From: Reticulitermes speratus
Taxonomy: Eukaryota; Arthropoda; Insecta; Blattodea; Rhinotermitidae
DNA length: 64,000 nt
Assembly: GCA_021186555.1 (NCBI GenBank)
Contig: JAJKFL010000003.1
Coordinates: 35,142,908 to 35,206,907 of the forward strand
Direction: 5' to 3'
Part shown: one piece after another, positions 58,606-64,000 of the stretch
How the letters are laid out: the number at the start of each line of letters is the position of its first letter
How positions within the stretch are numbered: the first letter of the stretch is position 1
Translations under genes and position numbers: made by a program
Notes under the pieces: model-generated
What the model was told of the DNA's origin: nothing
The model's input: the letters and a program-made list of their open reading frames with translations, nothing else
Database searches by the model: none

Positions 58606-60721
58606 ACTCTTTGAAAAAGATAATAACTGAAATCTGTGAAAACTAAACTGCTACCCGATTTTCAGAAGGCCTACCAAACATGGAATTACTTAGGAATCTC
58701 TGTAATATATACAATGTTAGGCTACCTATAATCATTTGTAATGATTTAGCGTCATTTTCTCAATACAGAAAAAGATGCACAACAACAAAATCTATGAAAA
58801 TGATACTTAACAGTAGAAGCTATACGGGCTAACAGACTTTTATACGACGCAGTTGGTACACACTACATACCAGAAGGTCGACTAACACCCCGAATGAAAA
58901 CTTAGCACTTCTCATTAATTAACCCCGCAGTAGCAAAGCTATAATGTCCGTCTGTCCGTCTGTAGGGCGTAGCTTTACCCGTCCTCACTAACCGACAGTG
59001 TTGGTGAGAGAGGAGGGGATGTAACGGAAATTAAAAGTGATAACTCAAGCATTTTGAGCGCCCAAGCAGATAAGTTTCCGCAACCCACTCACCCCGTATC
59101 ACCCACCCACTACCGTCAGCAGGCTCATCCTACAAACCCCCTACTTCACTTCATTAGTGAATTAACTTTATTTTCTCTGTAAAACTTCTATTCTGTCACA
59201 TTGGAATACTATATATGAGCATACGTTAGTGCCATATGCTTTAAAACAAAACGTAACCAAAGAACAGAAATACATATTTATGTTGAAGAATTCAGGGTAT
59301 CAGCATCACGAACTGCCTCGTAGTTTAGTGACCAGAGATTACTCAGTGACTTTGTGACTGAGGTTTACAGGGGTGTGTTAAAGAGAACAAAACCATTATT
59401 TGATGATATTTGCTGTGCTTATAGTTTTGATTGTGAATATTGGCGACTTCTGGAATGGATAGAGTGGGTAGCGCTAAAATTGTCATTTGTGAGGTCTCGT
59501 GCTTCGTCTGTCCTGACGTACGTATTTCGCAGTATTCCGCCGTCCTTCGAGACAGAGACGGGGACATACCTCAAACTGGGTCACACCCCTACTTCTATAC
59601 CTCTTCTAAAGTAATAGGCACTAACCATACCTAACTGTTCAATGCTGCATAATCTGAAAGCTTATTAAATAAACCAAGACAATACAAACAAATAAATAGA
59701 TAGACACAAAATCCAAAGCCATTCGGTCACATCACAGTTGGTTGAAATCCCTCAGAGTCTGTGAGAAACAAATTCAGGAGAATCAAGCAAACCGACAGTT
59801 AAACTTACAAAACAATTCTTACGTATTTAAAATATAATAGCACAACCTCATATAACATTGGCATATCTTAGTTACTTCTCACCGATAGGCCCACCTACAT
59901 TTTTATGTTACATATACACAATCATAAATAGGCATAATCTTAAAAAAACACATTTTTAAAGCCTGGGAATTTTTTTGAAAGGCTTAGCCGTTGTCAGATT
60001 ATTAAAAAAAATTCTACTAAATTCTCAACCACCAGTCAATTGACATCCATAAATTATTTTTTCAGCGCCATTCAGGGCACTTGAAGAAACGTATCGTGTA
60101 GATGAGATGGCCGCATGTATGATGGGGTTAAAGTATTTAAATAGTTGGTACTTTAATAGCTGTAGGTTAGAGAAAACACAGAATTGCAGGTTCCTACATT
60201 ACCGACAAATTAAGAATAAAATTAACAATTGATTTTCAGTATACATCACTACTCGCCTGAGGTAAGTAACGTCCGGAAATCATGGAATGTACTGACAAAT
60301 AATGTTACGAATATCTTATGCATGAAGCCTTCTACTCATAAAATATTCCGCAGCCTGGATATTTTACTTTTACAGATGAAAAGAAGACATAGACTTACGT
60401 AATTATACGTAGTCCAAACTCGTATTTTCTTTACTTCTAGAGTGAGCCTAAGAGTAAGAATGCACGAGCGACATAAATATCTGGACATAAACCTAACAGC
60501 CAGGTCTTATATATATTCTATATTTAGTTTATTAGAAATATGGATAATTACCATCACTTGTACATATAAAAAGTGTAGGTCTACTTGTTCACACACTATA
60601 TTTGTAAAACTGTTGGTAATTTTCCTAAATATTTTTAACAGCGACTGTTTTTGATCTCGTAAAAAGAGAAAATTTAATTTAAATATTGGCTACAATGTTA
60701 AAAGAAAATCATATAAGTAGG
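58606..60721. other. Gene-free stretch
   Basis: A faint SINE B head-like phrase (TACGACGCAGTTGG, then CAGAAGGTCG) occurs at 58841-58890. A CCGTCTGT duplication is near 58950. Overlapping frames on both strands at 59343-59634 are unrecognised. Confidence 0.45.
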
Positions 60722-60790
60722 GTTTGGGAGTAAACCTCTGGAAATGAGTGACCAAGTTTACGTTCCGGCCGCTTTAACAATGCGGCCACT
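60722..60790 (-). repeat. SINE family C core fragment
   Basis: On the minus strand it reads GTTAAAGCGGCCGGAACGTA, then AACTTGGTCACTCATTTCC. It has the core only. Confidence 0.6.
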
Positions 60791-62187
60791 TGTACTCTTC
60801 AGATAGGAAGCTGGATGGTCTGCATGGCATTTCAGACATTTCTGGTAAAAATAGAAAGTCAAATGTCCCTTCCTGCTTGTATTCAAAACCCGGACGTCCA
60901 GTTCATTGCCCATTACTTTACATTCTGAGTTACGACGCCTCCTTGTATAATAATTAAGGCAGGATTAACCGTTTCAAATACAATATTTCAATGGCAGTTT
61001 TTTTAAATATTACGTAAGTGCCAATATTAATCCGCGGACTACAGAGTGGAATTATTTCCTCTCTATATACGCCCTGTGTAATCTCTGTTCAATCAGACAG
61101 AATTAGGATTGGGATACTTTACCTTCAGAAAAGCACAATGAAGTAAGAGAAATGCGATCCAAATATAGGCCATCTGCAGTTTAAGATTGCTTCCTCAATT
61201 AAGACATTCGCTGAATTGCAATGCCATTTCATCATATTACTGCTTGTAATGCACGCAACGGAACCGCATCTTATAGTAGGCTCGCGCTCCCACATCTTGG
61301 TAAGGGTGTTTGTGTGTGTTTAAAAAGTTTTATGCTCCACTATCTGAAACATCCCCTCCGTAGAGTAAAACTTTTCTCATCAGGATGTCATTAATATCTT
61401 CTTGTCACTTTTCGTCTCCTCCATACATAAACAATCTGAAGGCAATAACATAGCCAACGCCTCGCCCCCTCTTTTTCACCCTCACCATGAACTAAAGTTT
61501 CTGCTTTGTTTCTAAACTACTCTCTTTTAAAAGCAGACATTTCTTGTTTAATTACAAGCATAATCTGGCTCTGATTTAAAATTCTGACAAGAGGCGGGTA
61601 CACAAATACTTCAAAGGCCAACACGCTTTGCACAGCCATTTAGATAATCATTAAAGGAGAAATTTGAAAATCGTTACATGAATACAGAATGCTTGCCACA
61701 AGAAATTAAAAAGAGCTACATATAGATATTTGGCAATGGGAGAAAAATAAGTTATGAGCTGTGCCCCGTTAGACCCACATATACAAATCAATTCTTTGAA
61801 GCCTACAAAATTCTGTGAAATATTATTAATATTACTTTTAAGATATCATGAAAATGGTTATGAAATATACCAACGGAGCAAGTGTTGAATCAGAGTCTCT
61901 TAAAAACACACAGATAATTATTGAGGACAGTAATAACATTAAATATCACGTACATAATAATTATTAGGATTTTCTTGGTGTTCAGAAACTGCGTGAAGGA
62001 AAGCACCACTCCAAGTCACAGAAATTTGTGCGAGGTATTTTAGTGTGTGTAACTTCCGTACACGTTTATAAGAAACTGAAGCAGCTTCTCCTCTTCCTTG
62101 ACTGTGACTGGCGTTCCAAACACAGCTGTGAGGAATATTCTTTTACTCTACATTAATAAGGTAAAACGAGTTTAAAAATTGAATTAG
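60791..62187. other. Gene-free stretch
   Basis: No gene-like frame and no recognised repeat. Confidence 0.5.
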
Positions 62188-62191
62188 GTGT

Positions 62192-62650
62192 GAGACTTGG
62201 TCTGTCACACTGAGGGAGGAACACAGGCTGAGCGTGTTCGAGAATAGGGTGCTGAGGAGGATATTTGGGCCTAAGAGGGACGAGGTAACAGGGGAGTGGA
62301 GAAGACTACATAACGAGGAACTTAATGATCTGTACTCATCACCAACTATTATTCGGATGATCAAATCAAGAAGAATGAGGTGGACGGGGCATGTAGCACG
62401 TATGGGTGAAGGGAGAGGTTCATACAGGATCTTGGTGGGGATGAGAGGATAATATTAAAATGGATCTTCAAGAAGTGGGATGGAGGGCATGAACTGGATT
62501 GATATGGCTCAGGATAGGGACAGGTGTCGGGCTCTTGTGAATGCGGTAATGAACCTTCGGGTTCCATAAAACGCGGGAAATTTCTTGACTAGCTGAGGAC
62601 CTGTTAGCTTCTCAAGAAGGACTCTGCTCCATGGAGTTAGTTAGTTAGTT
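62192..62650 (+). pseudogene. LINE 3' end: reverse transcriptase C-terminus and tail
   Basis: From 62192 the frame reads ETWSVTLREEHRLSVFENRV, LRRIFGPKRDEVTGEW, YSSPTIIRMIKSRRMRWTGH and VARMG. This is the well-known C-terminal region of insect non-LTR endonuclease/reverse transcriptases. A deletion removes the usual KRPLGRPRRRWE part after [16 protein letters not shown] and [20 protein letters not shown] then follow in shifted frames, ending NLRVP-stop at 62567-62569. The 3' UTR ends in a GTTA tandem (62635-62651). It is 5'-truncated, lacking the catalytic reverse-transcriptase and endonuclease domains, and is a dead insertion. Confidence 0.85.
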
Positions 62651-62651
62651 C

Positions 62652-64000
62652 TATGTAAGAAACTTTTCTCCTGGTACTTGCTTCCAGTCCCTAGTAGTGA
62701 AAGGTATTGATGGTTGGATACATAGTAGCATGTTCAAGAAGATATATCTGCTACATAATTTATTGTAGTAGACTGATATTTGTACACAATTACTTTTAAT
62801 GAACACGAGGGCTTTGAGGGTAAGGGTTCGTAGACCATTTCAATGCACTTGAAGGACTGAAACTTGAAACTGACACCTCTCATCACAAGAAAAAGTTTTA
62901 TGCCTTGAGCTAACTTGCTTGTTAAGAGGAAAGACATGATTATCCAGAGGAAGATAGCTGCAACAAATTATATCCTACATTTTGATGCTGATTATTACTG
63001 GTTGTTTTTATCTTATAAATACACAAAATCACATTTAAGAAGCAGTCTGCCATTCGATATTATGTTCTGTTTGCGTCGCTATAAAAACACTCACATTTAA
63101 GTAAAGCTTAATACATACATATATGTATATATACTTGTACACAGCTGCAGAACCCACATTCCACAAGGGAAATAGTCAAGTAACGTGGATGGATGGCACT
63201 TCTGCTTATTGGTAAGTAACTTTTGATGTAAATTTGGCACCAGACAGCTAAAGGGTCTCCATTCCTGTCCTATCAGATTACATGCAAGCGCTTTCGAAAC
63301 AGAGAGAATGTATCAGCTACCTTTACTTGCCAAATTTCAAGAGCCTTGAATTAGAACTATGACAGTCTGGTAGATAAATATTTTCTGCAGAAGGTAAAGG
63401 AATTTAAGTGAAAAATCGGACAGGATGTTAAAATTTCTCCTTATAATTCTGGACACGTTTATCTCTTTCTCAAAAGCTATTGAATATGTGAACACTTTTA
63501 ACCATGCTTAAAGCGAGTTAAAGTCAGGCTCTAATTTATGAATATGGGTCTGTGTAAAAGAGATGCTAGTCACTTAAGGTCTCATATATACAACATGTGT
63601 ATTTTATTTTAGATATAAAAATAATACCAAGACAGACAAAACTTTGACACGTGTAGCGTATAAATCCCTATTACATTTGCAACAATATTGTGTTATTTGG
63701 AGGATTATGCTGGGTTTTCGGCAAACGAACAAGAGAATATGCAGATTTCAGAGATGAGCAGCAGCTGTATATCGGTTGCACGATTAGAAGCACGGTGCAG
63801 ATATGGATCTATCTCATTTGTTTGTAAGTTATTCCAAGACGCTGTCAGTAGGCGATTCTGTATAGCGTTGAGTGGAAGGAACATTGAATAACGACTTTTC
63901 AATAATGAATTAAAAGTAATGTGAAAGTGTCTGGCCAAAATTTTGGTCCTGCACAGAATGAGCAAAACTACGAAAACTTAATCCGTATAGTCTTCGTCCC
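62652..64000. other. Gene-free stretch
   Basis: A TA/TG simple repeat lies at 63112-63136. Frames of 67-86 codons at 62734 and 63688-63965 are unrecognised. No feature is supported. Confidence 0.5.

Noticed and set aside
1-64000. CRISPR array, operon, phage or viral genome features
   Set aside because: No regularly spaced repeat-spacer pattern, no long adjacent frames and no viral protein words were seen; sequence organisation is that of an animal nuclear genome.

Overview
This window looks like gene-free, repeat-rich nuclear DNA from an insect. It is AT-rich, stop codons are dense in all frames, and the longest open frame is only 171 codons. It holds none of the operon or ribosome-binding-site structure of a prokaryote. 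What can be recognised is almost entirely old transposon debris: tRNA-headed SINEs with target-site duplications, C-terminal pieces of non-LTR reverse transcriptases, a mariner-like transposase remnant and two MITEs. The repeat wording, especially the reverse-transcriptase tails and the SINE heads, resembles what I remember from cockroaches and termites. I therefore suggest a polyneopteran insect, probably Blattodea, as an inference and not a demonstrated identity. No intact protein-coding gene could be supported. The window may be intergenic or may lie in a very long intron.

Layout. 1-3.7 kb is featureless apart from small open frames. 3.7-5.7 kb is a cluster of SINE pieces (families A, B and C) and a fragment of a dispersed repeat that I call the PED repeat, after its translation. 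10.6-12.6 kb holds a reverse-transcriptase tail and a decayed GGC-rich array into which a SINE A copy has inserted between perfect 13-bp duplications. 14.1-14.5 kb is a mariner-like transposase relic bracketed by direct repeats. 17.3-17.6 kb is an inverted pair of elements carrying hammerhead-ribozyme-like motifs. 20.7-21.5 kb has a two-frame broken coding remnant followed by a hAT-like MITE. 23.3-23.9 kb has a pogo/Tigger-like MITE and a nested hairpin. 26-27.5 kb has back-to-back SINE A and SINE C copies and a reverse-transcriptase tail. 29.9 kb is a complete SINE B, 36.8 kb and 41.7 kb are complete SINE A copies, and 45.1 kb is the best-preserved hammerhead-like motif. 46-58.6 kb is dominated by PED-repeat and SINE C fragments plus another reverse-transcriptase tail. 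62.2 kb is a 5'-truncated LINE end with a GTTA tail.

The most interesting signal is three copies of a compact hammerhead-like arrangement: stem I, CTGANGA, one extra T, a short stem II, GAAA, a self-complementary stem III, and stem I again. They lie at 17.39, 17.50 and 45.09 kb. Hammerhead ribozymes are known in Penelope-like elements and in small metazoan retrozymes, so this window may carry a ribozyme-bearing retroelement family. The PED repeat carries a related order of motifs and may be a distant relative.

Nothing here reads as genes cooperating in a pathway. The functional content is that of selfish elements, with non-autonomous SINEs presumably mobilised by LINE machinery whose only visible traces are broken 3' ends.
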